The notes: generated by a model from the sequence alone, not told the origin. 50,634 nucleotides of DNA from Bacillus rhizoplanae (GCF_917563915.1 NZ_CAKJTI010000027.1:1-50634); one strand, 5' to 3'; shown: positions 31,735 through 41,709, counted from the stretch's first letter. A program made the numbers and translations.

Positions 31735-31780
31735 GAAGTAAAATTTGACTTTTTAACCACTAAGGAGGAGCGTTTTTTTT

Positions 31781-32263
31781 ATGTCAATCGAGGTAGGCAG
31801 CAAGTTACAGGGTAAAGTAACAGGTATTACGAATTTTGGGGCTTTTGTAGAGCTGCCAGAAGGATTAACAGGTCTTGTTCATATTAGTGAAGTTGCTGAT
31901 AATTATGTAAAAGATATTAATGATCACTTAAAAGTAGGTGATCAAGTAGAAGTAAAAGTTATTAACGTTGAAAAAGACGGTAAAATTGGTTTATCTATTA
32001 AAAAAGCGAAAGAACGTGAAAGAACAGAAGGTGAGCAACGCGATAATCAACGCGATAATCAACGCGATAATCAACGTGCTGGACGTCCACAACGCAATCG
32101 CTCTTTTAACCGAGATAATCGCGGTGGCAATGATAACCGCAACCAAAAAGAAACATTTGAGCAAAAGATGGCTCGCTTTTTAAAAGACAGTGAAGACCGT
32201 TTAACTTCTTTAAAGCGTAATACGGAGTCAAAACGTGGCGGCCGTGGCGCTCGTCGCGGATAA
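31781..32263 (+). CDS. yabR: S1-domain RNA-binding protein YabR
   Basis: The 160-residue protein is a general-stress S1 RNA-binding protein. A single S1 domain covers residues 6-73 (GKVTGITNFGAFVELPEGLTGL ... in two halves). It is followed by a low-complexity basic tail with three tandem QRDN units, QRN and RGG-type segments, and a GRGARRG end. The function in Bacillus is not established; S1 domains bind RNA. ATG 31781 has a perfect AAGGAGG. A consensus promoter lies upstream and a terminator follows, so it is monocistronic. Confidence 0.92.
   Translation: MSIEVGSKLQGKVTGITNFGAFVELPEGLTGLVHISEVADNYVKDINDHLKVGDQVEVKVINVEKDGKIGLSIKKAKERERTEGEQRDNQRDNQRDNQRAGRPQRNRSFNRDNRGGNDNRNQKETFEQKMARFLKDSEDRLTSLKRNTESKRGGRGARRG
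32036..32071 (+). repeat. three 12-bp tandem repeats within yabR
   Basis: CAACGCGATAAT occurs three times in perfect tandem and encodes QRDN each time, in the basic tail. In-frame copy number could vary by slippage. Confidence 0.93.
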
Positions 32264-32292
32264 AACTTGCTGTTTATTTTAAAATAAAGAGA

Positions 32293-32326
32293 AGCACCCA
32301 GAGTGTTCACTCAGGGTGCTTTTTTA
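32293..32326 (+). terminator. yabR terminator
   Basis: AGCACCC / GGGTGCT with an inner GAGTG/CACTC stem is followed by six Ts. Confidence 0.92.
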
Positions 32327-32375
32327 TGGTGAAAACAGCGTGTAGAAAAAAGAATAAAAAAATATTTAAAATACG

Positions 32376-32404
32376 TTGACTTTAAATGCTATTTAAGATA
32401 TTAT
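32376..32404 (+). promoter_or_regulatory. promoter of the tRNA-Met / tRNA-Glu pair
   Basis: TTGACT (32376-32381) and TATTAT (32399-32404) are separated by 17 bp, 25 bp before the first tRNA. Confidence 0.7.
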
Positions 32405-32429
32405 ACTAATTGTCCGTTAAATACGACAT

Positions 32430-32503
32430 GGCGGTGTAGCTCAGCTGGCTAGAGCGTACGGTTCATACCCGTGAGGTCGGGGGTTCGATCCCCTCCGCCG
32501 CTA
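32430..32503 (+). tRNA. tRNA-Met (anticodon CAT)
   Basis: The 74-nt gene folds with acceptor GGCGGTG / CGCCGCT, a D arm GCTC-AGCTGGCTA-GAGC, an anticodon stem CGGTTCATACCCG carrying CAT, and T loop TTCGATC. CCA is not encoded. A CAT anticodon could also be initiator or lysidine-modified Ile; the neighbouring tRNA-Glu and the matching B. subtilis trnSL-Met1/Glu1 locus favour elongator Met. Confidence 0.9.
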
Positions 32504-32514
32504 TATTTTTTAAC

Positions 32515-32586
32515 GGCCCGTTGGTCAAGTGGTTAAGACACCGCCCTTTCACGGCGGTAACACGGGTTCGAATCCCGTACGGGTCA
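32515..32586 (+). tRNA. tRNA-Glu (anticodon TTC)
   Basis: The 72-nt gene folds with acceptor GGCCCGT / ACGGGTC, anticodon stem CCGCC / GGCGG around CTTTCAC with TTC, and T loop TTCGAAT. CCA is not encoded. It follows tRNA-Met by 11 bases in one transcript. Confidence 0.95.
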
Positions 32587-32592
32587 TAGATG

Positions 32593-32628
32593 AAAAAGAT
32601 CATGCAAATATGCATGATCTTTTTTTAT
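32593..32628 (+). terminator. tRNA operon terminator
   Basis: The stem AAAAAGATCATGCA / TGCATGATCTTTTT with loop AATA ends in a T run, six bases after tRNA-Glu. Confidence 0.93.
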
Positions 32629-32750
32629 TGAGAAATTGTGAATGTTATGCGTTTCTTCTACAAAAACAACTATTATTTTCTGAAAATTCAATCACTCGAT
32701 GAGGTCTTTAAGTGTAAGCCTGTATATATATGGTGCTATTTTGTATAAAA

Positions 32751-32816
32751 AGTCGAACAATTATTGTACTACAAACTGTTATTTTGACAAAAATTCCGTA
32801 AAATGCCTTTTATAAT
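32751..32816 (+). promoter_or_regulatory. Spo0A-activated promoter of spoIIE with 21-bp spacer
   Basis: TTGACA (32784-32789) and TATAAT (32811-32816) are perfect but 21 bp apart, too far for normal sigma-A recognition. This is the known spoIIE/spoIIG type that needs Spo0A~P. A 0A-like AGTCGAA (32751-32757) lies upstream and TGACAAA (32785-32791) overlaps the -35. Confidence 0.8.
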
Positions 32817-32851
32817 TACAAGTAATAAAATATGCGGGTGGTGTTCAAAGT

Positions 32852-35329
32852 ATGCCAAGAGCAGGAAGGAATACTGTCAGTTCGAATTCTAGTACGCTTG
32901 CTATAGGTCGTGGACAAATGACAGCTGTAAAGTGGACAAGCAAACTAAGAGTGAAGCTGGAACAAATTTTCTTTCGGTGGGGATTCGTGGTTGCGTTAGT
33001 TGGTTTTCTTTTAGGACGAGCATATATTTTAACGAACATTTTACCTTTTGCTTTGCCGTTTTTCGCTGCTGTATATGTGATGAAACGCGATAAAATGGCT
33101 CTTGCATTCCTCGCCTTAATGGCTGGTGCATTTTCAGTTTCATTAGAAAATCTATTCTTTGCCTTTGCATCTATATTTACATTCTTCATCTATAATATCT
33201 TCTTTAGTCGTTTTACAAGTAAGACGATTGGACTTGTACCGTTTCAAGTATTTATTTCTGCATTAACGGCTCATCTCATCGTTGTCTATTTCACGCAAGG
33301 CGCAATTGGTATGTATGATTTGTTGGTTAGTACAATTGAAGCAGGATTAAGCTTCGTACTAACGATGATTTTCTTGCAAAGTGTTCCACTTTTAATAGAG
33401 CGAAAAGGAAAACAACAATCATTAGAAACAGAAGAAATTGTTTGTTTAATTATATTGCTGGCATCTGTACTAACAGGTACAACGGATTGGTTCATTTATG
33501 ATTTATCAGTTCAGCATATTTTTACGAGATATTTAGTATTAGTATTTGCCTTTGTAGCAGGAGCAGCAACAGGCTCTACAGTAGGTGTTGTAATGGGTTT
33601 AATTTTAAGTTTAGCGAATGCAGCGAGCTTATATCAATTGAGTTTATTGGCGTTTTCTGGGTTGTTAGGAGGGTTATTGAAAGAAGGAAGGCGAATAGGT
33701 GTAAGTTTAGGTTTGTTAATTGGCACAAGTTTAATTACGTTATACGTAGATAAACAAGCAAGTATTGTGACGACTTTGTTAGAATCAGGTGTAGCGATTG
33801 CTTTATTTTTATTGATGCCTAAATTCATCATTGAACGTCTTTCTAAGTATATGCCGGGAACACAGGAGCATTCTAATGACCAACAGCAATATTTGCGAAG
33901 AATGCGTGATGTAACGGCAAATAAAATTAATCAGTTTGCAAATGTGTTTGAAGCGTTATCTAATAGTTTTTCTGTATACGGATATGTAGGAGATGAGGAT
34001 AAGGATACGGAGACGGATTTATTTTTAAGTACAATTACTGCCAAGACATGCCAAACATGCTTTAAGAAGGATCAATGTTGGGTTGTGAATTTTGATAAAA
34101 CATACGATTATATGAGGCAACTTATGGATGAAACAGAGGAAGGTACATTGCAGCATAATCGTAAACTGCTTCGTGATTTTGAAAAATATTGTGTGAGGGG
34201 AGCAAAAGTAACAGGTTTAATAGAAGGTGAATTAGGGCATTTTTATGAAGGACAAAAGTTAAGGAAACAAATGCGAGATAATCGTAGAATTGTTGTGGAA
34301 CAACTTATGGGTGTTTCGAAAGTAATGGCGGATTTTTCTAAAGAGATTCAAAAGGAAAGGGAGAATCATCAAGTACAAGAGGAACAAATTTTACAAGCAT
34401 TTCGTGACTTCGGAGTAGAGGTTGAACACGTTGATATTTATTGTTTAGATCGAGGGAGCATTGACATTGAAATGCTGATTCCTGCTGCATGTAATCAGCA
34501 TGGAGAGTGCGAAAAGCTTGTTGCTCCAATGTTGTCTGATATTTTACGAGAAACAGTTGTTGTGAAACATGAAGAACAATCGGCATATCCGAATGGTTAC
34601 AGTACAGTATCATTTGGTTCAGCGAAAACATTTTCTGTAGATACAGGGCTTGCTACGGCGGCTAAAGGAGGAGGATTTGTATCTGGTGATTCCTATGCCA
34701 TGATGGAATTAAGTGTAGGGAAATATGCGCTTGCTATTAGCGATGGGATGGGAAATGGAAAGCGTGCGCATATGGAAAGTAAAGAAACGGTTAAGTTACT
34801 GCAAAAGATATTGCAATCAGGTATTGATGAGGAAATTGCAATTAAATCGATTAATTCTATTCTTTCATTGCGAACGACAGAAGAAATGTTTACAACATTA
34901 GATTTAGCGATGATTGATTTACGTGATGCAAATGCTAAGTTTTTAAAGATTGGTTCTACTCCAAGTTTTATAAAACGTGGCAATCAGGTATTTCAAATAG
35001 AAGCAAGTAATTTACCGATGGGAATTATTGAAGATTTTGAAGTAGATGTTGTTGGTGAACAATTGAAATCCGGTGATATTTTAGTAATGATGAGTGATGG
35101 GATTTTTGAAGGTGCAAAACATGTAGAGAATCATGAAGTGTGGATGAAGCGGAAGATTAAAGAATTGGAAACGGAAGATCCACAAGAGATTGCTGATATT
35201 ATTATGGAAGATGTAATTCGCACTGACAATGGATATATTAATGATGATATGACAATTGTGGTAGCGAAGATAAAAAAGAATATGCCGAAATGGGCGACAA
35301 TTCCTATTGTTAGTAAACAAGCACAATAA
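32852..35329 (+). CDS. spoIIE: stage II sporulation protein E, SpoIIE phosphatase
   Basis: The 825-residue SpoIIE dephosphorylates SpoIIAA in the forespore to release sigma-F and binds FtsZ at the polar septum. The N-terminal part (about 50-330) has around ten membrane segments. A central oligomerisation/FtsZ-binding region (about 330-590) has several cysteines. The C-terminal PP2C domain has the metal aspartates in SDGMGNG (Asp 631) and MSDGIFEG (Asp 749). Length matches B. subtilis (827). The promoter upstream is Spo0A-type. Its stop codon is formed by the first bases of a repeat. Confidence 0.97.
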   Translation: MPRAGRNTVSSNSSTLAIGRGQMTAVKWTSKLRVKLEQIFFRWGFVVALVGFLLGRAYILTNILPFALPFFAAVYVMKRDKMALAFLALMAGAFSVSLENLFFAFASIFTFFIYNIFFSRFTSKTIGLVPFQVFISALTAHLIVVYFTQGAIGMYDLLVSTIEAGLSFVLTMIFLQSVPLLIERKGKQQSLETEEIVCLIILLASVLTGTTDWFIYDLSVQHIFTRYLVLVFAFVAGAATGSTVGVVMGLILSLANAASLYQLSLLAFSGLLGGLLKEGRRIGVSLGLLIGTSLITLYVDKQASIVTTLLESGVAIALFLLMPKFIIERLSKYMPGTQEHSNDQQQYLRRMRDVTANKINQFANVFEALSNSFSVYGYVGDEDKDTETDLFLSTITAKTCQTCFKKDQCWVVNFDKTYDYMRQLMDETEEGTLQHNRKLLRDFEKYCVRGAKVTGLIEGELGHFYEGQKLRKQMRDNRRIVVEQLMGVSKVMADFSKEIQKERENHQVQEEQILQAFRDFGVEVEHVDIYCLDRGSIDIEMLIPAACNQHGECEKLVAPMLSDILRETVVVKHEEQSAYPNGYSTVSFGSAKTFSVDTGLATAAKGGGFVSGDSYAMMELSVGKYALAISDGMGNGKRAHMESKETVKLLQKILQSGIDEEIAIKSINSILSLRTTEEMFTTLDLAMIDLRDANAKFLKIGSTPSFIKRGNQVFQIEASNLPMGIIEDFEVDVVGEQLKSGDILVMMSDGIFEGAKHVENHEVWMKRKIKELETEDPQEIADIIMEDVIRTDNGYINDDMTIVVAKIKKNMPKWATIPIVSKQAQ

Positions 35330-35471
35330 AGTGAAACTTCTATTAATGAGGACTTTATCCTCGTTGATAGTTAGTTGAACCAATCGGGCGAATGCCAGTA
35401 GTGATCTCCTGCCTATCTTCCTTGATTTCTCATAATCTTGAGGTGGGAGTCTTATTGTCTGTTGGAGCAGG
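35326..35471 (-). repeat. structured repeat after spoIIE, minus orientation
   Basis: ATAAAGTGAAACTTCTATTAA begins on the spoIIE stop. Recognisable modules are the hairpin ATTAATGAGG...CCTCGTTGAT, AGTTGAACCAATCGGGCG, the arm with TCCTGCCTATC / TTGAGGTGGGAG, and CTTATTGTCTGTTGGAGCAGG. The rest of the spoIIE-tilS gap (35,504-35,668) is AT-rich tilS leader without a clear promoter. Confidence 0.8.
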
Positions 35472-35503
35472 GCTCAGGAATATACCTGAGGCCTGTTTGT
35501 TAT
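35467..35503 (+). terminator. terminator downstream of the spoIIE repeat
   Basis: The stem GCAGGGCTCAGG / CCTGAGGCCTGT (one mismatch, one wobble) with a 6-nt loop is followed by TTTGTTAT. It overlaps the end of the repeat. Confidence 0.7.
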
Positions 35504-35668
35504 ATATTCGCATGTTTAATTTTACTTATTTTCGAGTCTGAAGAAAAAATTTATATGTAAGATAAATTGTGAAATTTATACATCTTTGTTTTGCAGAAAG
35601 TCTGTAAAAGTTGTACCATTATATCAAGGTATGCTATCGTTTTAGCTCGATGAAAGGTGATTGCAGCA

Positions 35669-37099
35669 TTGAAAGATGAATTTGTTAAAAAGGTAGATGC
35701 TTTTGTAGAAAGGCATGATTTGTTAGAGGCACATTCTACCGTTGTCGTAGGTGTATCAGGAGGGCCAGATTCTTTAGCGCTTTTCTTCTATTTGTTGGAG
35801 AAGCGTGAAGAGAAGCAGTTGCAAATTGTAGTCGCTCACGTTGATCATATGTTTCGCGGCGAGGAATCGCAGGAAGATTTACAATTTGTGAAACAGTTGT
35901 GTGACAATCTTAGTGTTACCTGTGAAACAACACAAATTGATGTGACGCGATATCAAAAACAAAATCGAATGAGTGCACAAGTTGCGGCAAGAGAATGTCG
36001 ATATGCATTTTTGGAAAGAATAATGAGAAAGTATAATGCACAGTATTTAGCTCTTGGTCATCATGGTGATGATCAGGTTGAGACAATTTTAATGCGTCTT
36101 GTACGTGGAAGTACTCCGCAAGGTTATGCTGGAATTCTTGCAAAGCGCGCTTTCAATAAAGGTTTTTTGATTCGGCCTTTGCTGGCGGTAACGAAAGAAG
36201 AAATTCTTGATTATTGCAACAGAAAAGATGTTGAACCTCGCATTGACCCTAGTAATACAAAGGAAACGTATACACGGAATCGATTGCGAAAACACGTTCT
36301 TCCTCATTTAAAGCAGGAGAATCCAAATGTTCATGAACGTTTTCAAGCTTTTAGTACGTCTATGCAAGAGGATGAAGCATATTTGCAGGAATTAGCTTTT
36401 GAAAAAATGAATAAAGTAATTAAGAAAAAAGACGCAAAAAGAATGGTCTTATCAATTCCTGCATTTGAATCTATGCCTATACCTTTACAAAGGAGAGGGA
36501 TTCAACTAATATTAAACTATCTTTATGAATATAAGATTCCATCTTCACTTTCTTCTGTACATATTGACAAGGTGATTGAGTTTTTCAAACGAACCCACCC
36601 TTCTGGTATGCTTCATTTTCCTAGCGGATTGGAGATTGTTCGTACATATGAAGAATGTAGTTTCCGATTTAGAGAAGAAAAAGCTACTTTTTCTCCTTGT
36701 GTGTTACAAGTGCCGGGAAAGGTAACATTAGTAAATGGTGATGAGCTCGAAGTGGAGATCAGCAATTGCGTGCCTATTATGGTGAATGATATGACGTTTA
36801 TTGCAAAACATAATGAAATAGCATATCCACTTATTGTTCGTTCGAGAGAAAACGGGGATCGAATGTCGATACAAGGTATGAATGGCACGAAAAAGATAAA
36901 GTCCATTTTTATCGAGGCGAAAGTACCGAAGGAAAAAAGAGCAGACTGGCCAATTGTTTGTGATGCCAGCGGAAATATTATTTGGGTTCCATTGTTGAAA
37001 AGATCTGCATTTGCTATTTCGCAAGAAACAGTAGATAAGGATACATATATTATTATTCATTACAAAAGCAAGGAGTCTTCCAGGAGGATAGTCAAATGA
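35669..37099 (+). CDS. tilS: tRNA(Ile)-lysidine synthase
   Basis: The 476-residue TilS converts the wobble cytidine of tRNA-Ile(CAU) to lysidine and is essential. The PP-loop SGGPDS lies at residues 30-35. The conserved [31 protein letters not shown] and RNRLR blocks follow, then the C-terminal TilS domain with RSRENGDRM. The start is TTG 35669, seven bases after GAAAGGTGA; a GTG at 35657 lies on that site. In B. subtilis yabS and yabT precede tilS; here they are absent. It overlaps hpt by 4 bases. Confidence 0.95.
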   Translation: MKDEFVKKVDAFVERHDLLEAHSTVVVGVSGGPDSLALFFYLLEKREEKQLQIVVAHVDHMFRGEESQEDLQFVKQLCDNLSVTCETTQIDVTRYQKQNRMSAQVAARECRYAFLERIMRKYNAQYLALGHHGDDQVETILMRLVRGSTPQGYAGILAKRAFNKGFLIRPLLAVTKEEILDYCNRKDVEPRIDPSNTKETYTRNRLRKHVLPHLKQENPNVHERFQAFSTSMQEDEAYLQELAFEKMNKVIKKKDAKRMVLSIPAFESMPIPLQRRGIQLILNYLYEYKIPSSLSSVHIDKVIEFFKRTHPSGMLHFPSGLEIVRTYEECSFRFREEKATFSPCVLQVPGKVTLVNGDELEVEISNCVPIMVNDMTFIAKHNEIAYPLIVRSRENGDRMSIQGMNGTKKIKSIFIEAKVPKEKRADWPIVCDASGNIIWVPLLKRSAFAISQETVDKDTYIIIHYKSKESSRRIVK

Positions 37100-37638
37100 T
37101 GAATCAAGATATTGAAAAAGTATTAATTTCTGAAGAGCAAATACAAGACAAGGTAAGGGAATTAGGTGCAATTCTTGCAGAGGATTATAAAAATACAGTA
37201 CCTCTTGCAATCGGTGTATTAAAAGGTGCAATGCCATTTATGGCAGATTTATTAAAGCGAACAGATACATATCTTGAAATGGATTTTATGGCTGTATCTA
37301 GCTACGGTCATTCTACTGTTTCAACTGGTGAAGTGAAAATTTTAAAGGATCTAGATACTTCTGTAGAAGGACGCGACATTTTAATCGTAGAAGATATTAT
37401 CGACAGCGGTCTTACATTAAGCTACTTAGTAGATTTGTTTAAATATCGTAAAGCAAAATCTGTGAAGATTGTAACATTATTGGATAAGCCGTCTGGTCGA
37501 AAAGTTGATCTTCAAGCAGATTATGTTGGATTTACTGTTCCACATGAATTTGTTGTGGGATATGGATTAGACTATAAGGAACAATATCGTAACCTTCCTT
37601 ATGTTGGTGTATTAAAACCGAGCGTATATTCAAATTAA
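37096..37638 (+). CDS. hpt: hypoxanthine phosphoribosyltransferase
   Basis: The 180-residue enzyme salvages hypoxanthine (and guanine) with PRPP. The PRPP loop is [14 protein letters not shown] near residues 95-108, and the DFMAVSSYG segment is present. It starts at ATG (two in a row) after AGGAGG and overlaps tilS by 4 bases. In B. subtilis HprT and TilS interact and control ftsH expression; the preserved order tilS-hpt-ftsH fits this. Confidence 0.96.
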   Translation: MMNQDIEKVLISEEQIQDKVRELGAILAEDYKNTVPLAIGVLKGAMPFMADLLKRTDTYLEMDFMAVSSYGHSTVSTGEVKILKDLDTSVEGRDILIVEDIIDSGLTLSYLVDLFKYRKAKSVKIVTLLDKPSGRKVDLQADYVGFTVPHEFVVGYGLDYKEQYRNLPYVGVLKPSVYSN

Positions 37639-37724
37639 TAATATAAGCATTACAATTGGATAGGAAAGTTTTTCTATGGTACTATTTACTATTATAGTTT
37701 GTATGCTGTGAGAGGAGGTTAGGG

Positions 37725-39644
37725 ATGAATCGGATCTTCCGTAATACCATCTTTTATTTACTAATATTTTTAGTGGTAATTGGTATTGTAAGTTACTTTA
37801 ATGGTTCAACACAAAAAACGAAACCAATTAGCTACGATAAATTCATTACCAAACTTGAAAAGGGTGAAGTTCGTAATGTGCAACTTCAACCAAAAAATGG
37901 TGTATTTGAAGTAAAAGGACAATTAAGTACAGATAGTCAAGAACAACAATTTGTAACTTATGCACCTAACACTGAAGAATTACAAAAGAAAATCAATGAC
38001 AAAGCGCCAGGTACAGAAGTGAAATATCAACCAGCAGAAGAAACAAGTGCTTGGGTAACATTCTTCACTTCCATCATTCCTTTTGTAATTATCTTCATTC
38101 TATTCTTCTTCCTACTTAACCAAGCACAAGGTGGCGGTAGCCGTGTTATGAACTTTGGTAAAAGTAAGGCGAAGTTATACAATGATGATAAGAAAAAAGT
38201 CCGTTTTAGAGATGTAGCTGGAGCGGATGAAGAGAAGCAAGAGCTTGTTGAGGTTGTAGAGTTCTTAAAAGACCCTCGTAAGTTTGCGGAGGTTGGTGCT
38301 CGTATTCCGAAGGGTGTTTTATTAGTTGGGCCTCCAGGGACAGGTAAAACATTGCTCGCGCGTGCTGTTGCAGGTGAAGCTGGTGTTCCATTCTTCTCTA
38401 TTAGTGGTTCTGATTTCGTAGAGATGTTCGTCGGTGTCGGTGCTTCTCGTGTGCGTGACTTATTTGAAAATGCAAAGAAAAACGCACCTTGTATCATTTT
38501 CATTGATGAAATTGATGCGGTAGGTCGTCAACGTGGAGCAGGTCTTGGTGGTGGTCACGATGAGCGTGAGCAAACATTAAACCAACTGCTTGTAGAAATG
38601 GATGGTTTCGGAGCAAATGAAGGTATTATTATCATTGCTGCAACAAACCGACCTGATATTCTTGACCCAGCGTTATTACGCCCAGGACGCTTTGACCGTC
38701 AAATTACGGTAGATCGTCCAGATGTAAACGGTCGCGAAGCGGTGCTTAAAGTACATGCCCGCAACAAACCGCTTGATGAAAATATTAACTTACGTGCTAT
38801 AGCAACGCGTACACCAGGTTTCTCTGGTGCTGATCTTGAAAACTTATTAAACGAAGCAGCTCTTGTAGCAGCACGACAAGATAAGAAGAAGATCGATATG
38901 AGTGACATTGATGAAGCAACTGACCGCGTTATTGCAGGTCCAGCTAAGAAAAGTCGTGTTATCTCTGAGAAAGAACGCAATATTGTTGCATTCCATGAAG
39001 CAGGACATACTGTAATTGGTGTAGTACTTGACGAAGCAGATATCGTTCATAAAGTAACAATTGTGCCACGTGGTCAAGCTGGTGGATATGCAGTAATGCT
39101 TCCGAAAGAAGATCGTTACTTCATGACAAAACCAGAATTGATGGATAAAATTACTGGTCTACTTGGTGGACGAGTGGCTGAGGAAATTGTATTTGGAGAA
39201 GTAAGTACAGGCGCTCATAATGACTTCCAACGTGCGACAGGAATAGCTAGACGCATGGTAACAGAGTTCGGTATGAGTGATAAGCTTGGACCAATGCAAT
39301 TTGGTAGCTCACAGGGTGGTCAAGTATTCTTAGGAAGAGACTTCCATTCTGAACAAAACTACAGTGATGCAATTGCGCATGAAATTGATATGGAAATGCA
39401 AAGCATTATGAAAGAATGTTATGCTCGTGCAAAACAAATTCTTACTGAAAACCGTGATAAGCTTGATATTATCGCAAAAACGTTACTTGAAGTGGAAACG
39501 TTAGATGCAGAGCAAATCAACCATTTATGTGAACACGGTACATTACCGGAGCGTAAAACATCTTCTGAAAGTGATGTAAAAGTGAACATCTCAATGAAAA
39601 AGGAAGATGAAGTGCCAGAAGATAAAGAAGAACCGAAGGAGTGA
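37725..39644 (+). CDS. ftsH: ATP-dependent zinc metalloprotease FtsH
   Basis: The 639-residue membrane AAA protease degrades membrane and regulatory proteins. Two membrane segments (about residues 6-25 and 109-131) flank an extracytoplasmic loop. The AAA domain has Walker A GPPGTGKT at 202-209 and Walker [12 protein letters not shown]. The second region of homology ends RPGRFDR. The zinc site HEAGH is at 424-428. An acidic, non-conserved tail follows. ATG 37725 follows GAGAGGAGG. The terminator hairpin overlaps its last codons. Confidence 0.98.
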   Translation: MNRIFRNTIFYLLIFLVVIGIVSYFNGSTQKTKPISYDKFITKLEKGEVRNVQLQPKNGVFEVKGQLSTDSQEQQFVTYAPNTEELQKKINDKAPGTEVKYQPAEETSAWVTFFTSIIPFVIIFILFFFLLNQAQGGGSRVMNFGKSKAKLYNDDKKKVRFRDVAGADEEKQELVEVVEFLKDPRKFAEVGARIPKGVLLVGPPGTGKTLLARAVAGEAGVPFFSISGSDFVEMFVGVGASRVRDLFENAKKNAPCIIFIDEIDAVGRQRGAGLGGGHDEREQTLNQLLVEMDGFGANEGIIIIAATNRPDILDPALLRPGRFDRQITVDRPDVNGREAVLKVHARNKPLDENINLRAIATRTPGFSGADLENLLNEAALVAARQDKKKIDMSDIDEATDRVIAGPAKKSRVISEKERNIVAFHEAGHTVIGVVLDEADIVHKVTIVPRGQAGGYAVMLPKEDRYFMTKPELMDKITGLLGGRVAEEIVFGEVSTGAHNDFQRATGIARRMVTEFGMSDKLGPMQFGSSQGGQVFLGRDFHSEQNYSDAIAHEIDMEMQSIMKECYARAKQILTENRDKLDIIAKTLLEVETLDAEQINHLCEHGTLPERKTSSESDVKVNISMKKEDEVPEDKEEPKE

Positions 39645-39667
39645 CAATCGTCACTCCTTTTTTTTCT
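39636..39667 (+). terminator. ftsH terminator
   Basis: The 10-bp stem AAGGAGTGAC / GTCACTCCTT with loop AATC is followed by a run of about ten Ts. Its left arm lies in the last codons and stop of ftsH. Confidence 0.93.
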
Positions 39668-39771
39668 TTGCGATGTAACTGGACTTAAACATTGAAAAAG
39701 GGAAATGGATTTTTGTAAAATGGTGAGGATAGGGAAGCTGAGCATGTGTATAAATATGGTATGATGAGGTT

Positions 39772-39923
39772 ATAAAGTGAAACTTCTATCAGTGGAAGGT
39801 TCTTCATCTCTGGCTGATGGTTAGTGGAACTAATCGGGCTCTTACGGGCAGTTCCCCCATCTATCTTCTTCGCTTTTCTAAATTTTGAGGTGTGGATCTT
39901 ACTGCCTGAAAGTAGAAGGATAA
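39772..39923 (-). repeat. structured repeat between ftsH and coaX, minus orientation
   Basis: The copy runs from ATAAAGTGAAACTTCTATCAG to AGAAGGATAAG. It contains the CTATCAGTGGAA...GGCTGATGG hairpin, GGAACTAATCGGGCTC, CTTACGGGCAG, and the CCCCCATCTATC / TTGAGGTGTGGATCTTACTGCC arms. It fills about half of the 330-bp ftsH-coaX gap; the rest (39,668-39,771) is AT-rich with no recognised signal. Confidence 0.8.
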
Positions 39924-39974
39924 GTTCTGTACATATTGCACAAATATACATTAAATAAGATAAGTGGTGAGAAT

Positions 39975-40763
39975 ATGATTTTCGTATTGGATGTAGGGAA
40001 TACAAATGCAGTACTTGGTGTGTTTGAAAATGGTAAGCTTCTTCAACATTGGCGTATGGAAACAGATCGTCATAAAACGGAAGATGAATATGGGATGCTT
40101 GTGAAACAATTACTTGAACACGAAGGAATTACTTTTCATGATATAAAAGGAATTATTATTTCTTCTGTTGTACCGCCTATTATGTTTGCTTTAGAGCGTA
40201 TGTGTGAGAAGTATTTTAAAATTAAGCCTCTTGTAGTGGGGCCTGGTATTAAAACAGGTTTAAATATTAAATATGAAAATCCGCGCGAAGTAGGGGCTGA
40301 CCGCATTGTAAATGCGGTAGCTGGTATTCAAATGTATGGAAGTCCGCTTATTATAGTCGACTTTGGAACGGCGACAACATATTGTTATATTGACGAACAT
40401 AAACAATATATGGGTGGTGTCATTACACCAGGTATTATGATTTCAGCTGAAGCTTTATATAATAGAGCAGCGAAACTACCGCGTATTGAAATTACAAGAC
40501 CAAGTAGTATCATTGGGAAGAATACAGTAAGTGCAATGCAAGCTGGTATTTTATATGGTTATGTTGGACAAGTAGAAGGTATTGTAAAGCGAATGAAAGA
40601 GGAAGCTAAACAAGAACCGACTGTTATCGCGACAGGTGGATTAGCAAAATTGATTGCAGAGGAATCGAATGTTATTGATATTGTCGATCCGTTTTTAACA
40701 CTTAAAGGTCTATATATGTTATATGAGCGTAATGCAAATTTACAACACGAGAAAGGTGAATAA
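39975..40763 (+). CDS. coaX: type III pantothenate kinase
   Basis: The 262-residue CoaX catalyses the first step of CoA synthesis, phosphorylating pantothenate. It has the ASKHA-fold phosphate motif [10 protein letters not shown] (residues 6-15), [14 protein letters not shown], and [16 protein letters not shown] 39975 follows GTGGTGAG; an in-frame TTG at 39936 would run into the repeat and is rejected. It abuts hslO directly: the stop TAA touches the hslO upstream codons. Confidence 0.95.
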   Translation: MIFVLDVGNTNAVLGVFENGKLLQHWRMETDRHKTEDEYGMLVKQLLEHEGITFHDIKGIIISSVVPPIMFALERMCEKYFKIKPLVVGPGIKTGLNIKYENPREVGADRIVNAVAGIQMYGSPLIIVDFGTATTYCYIDEHKQYMGGVITPGIMISAEALYNRAAKLPRIEITRPSSIIGKNTVSAMQAGILYGYVGQVEGIVKRMKEEAKQEPTVIATGGLAKLIAEESNVIDIVDPFLTLKGLYMLYERNANLQHEKGE

Positions 40764-40769
40764 ATGCGA

Positions 40770-41645
40770 ATGAAAGATTATTTAGTAAAGGCGCTAGCGT
40801 TTAATGGAGAAGTTCGTGCTTATAGTGTGCACACAACAAATACGGTGAGTGAAGCGCAAAGACGTCACGATACATGGAGAACCGCTTCTGCGGCACTTGG
40901 TCGTTCTTTAACGGCAGGTACAATGATGGGTGCAATGCTTAAAGGTGATCAGAAACTTACGATTAAAGTAGAGGGTAATGGTCCTGTTGGTCCGATTTTA
41001 GTAGACGCACATGCGAATGGAGATGTACGTGGTTATGTAACGAATCCGCATGTTGATTTTGAAGCGACGGAGCAAGGGAAACTGCGTGTATACCAAGCTG
41101 TAGGAACAGAGGGTTTTTTAACGGTTATTAAAGATATTGGTATGCGTGAACCATTTATTGGTCAAGTTCCGCTTGTTTCTGGTGAATTAGGAGAAGATTT
41201 CACGTATTATTTTGCTGTTTCTGAACAAACGCCTTCCTCTGTTGGTGTTGGAGTTCTTGTTAATGGCGATGATAGTATTTCAGCTGCAGGTGGATTTATT
41301 TTACAAATCATGCCTGGTGCGCAAGAAGAGACAATTACAGCTCTTGAAGAGCGTCTGCAAAAAATTCCGCCTGTTTCTAAGCTTGTTGAACAAGGTTTAA
41401 CCCCAGAAGAGTTGCTATACGAGCTATTAGGCAAAGATAATGTGAAGATTTTAGAGACAATGGATGTACAATTTAACTGTACATGTTCTCGTGAGCGTAT
41501 TGAAGGCGTATTAATGAGTTTAGGAAAAACAGAATTAACGCAAGTGCGTGATGAAGAAGAAGAGACAGAAGTACATTGTCATTTTTGTAACGAACGATAC
41601 AAGTTCTCTAAAGAAGATATAACAAACTTAATAGAAAGTTTGTAA
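40770..41645 (+). CDS. hslO: Hsp33 redox-regulated chaperone
   Basis: The 291-residue Hsp33 is a holdase activated by oxidation of its zinc-bound cysteines. The C-terminal redox switch shows CTC (about 235-237) and CHFC (about 268-271). The N-terminal substrate domain ([40 protein letters not shown]) is intact. I use ATG 40770 (MKDYLVKA), the family start; ATG 40764 is an equally reachable alternative with AAAGGTGA four bases upstream. In B. subtilis yacD (a PrsA-like foldase) follows; it is absent here. Confidence 0.94.
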   Translation: MKDYLVKALAFNGEVRAYSVHTTNTVSEAQRRHDTWRTASAALGRSLTAGTMMGAMLKGDQKLTIKVEGNGPVGPILVDAHANGDVRGYVTNPHVDFEATEQGKLRVYQAVGTEGFLTVIKDIGMREPFIGQVPLVSGELGEDFTYYFAVSEQTPSSVGVGVLVNGDDSISAAGGFILQIMPGAQEETITALEERLQKIPPVSKLVEQGLTPEELLYELLGKDNVKILETMDVQFNCTCSRERIEGVLMSLGKTELTQVRDEEEETEVHCHFCNERYKFSKEDITNLIESL

Positions 41646-41647
41646 GG

Positions 41648-41709
41648 GAGAAAAGGGTTATTTGTCTATTTAAAATCATCTAAATAGATTGACAAATAAC
41701 CTTTTCTTT
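41648..41709 (+). terminator. long terminator hairpin between hslO and cysK
   Basis: A very long stem joins GAGAAAAGGGTTATTTGTC (41648-41666) to GACAAATAACCTTTTCTTT (41691-41709), with inner pairs ATTTA/TAAAT around AATCATC. It ends the coaX-hslO transcript. It partly overlaps a TTGACA (41708-41713) that could be the -35 of cysK, whose -10 (ATAAAA after 17 bp) is poor. Confidence 0.9.
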
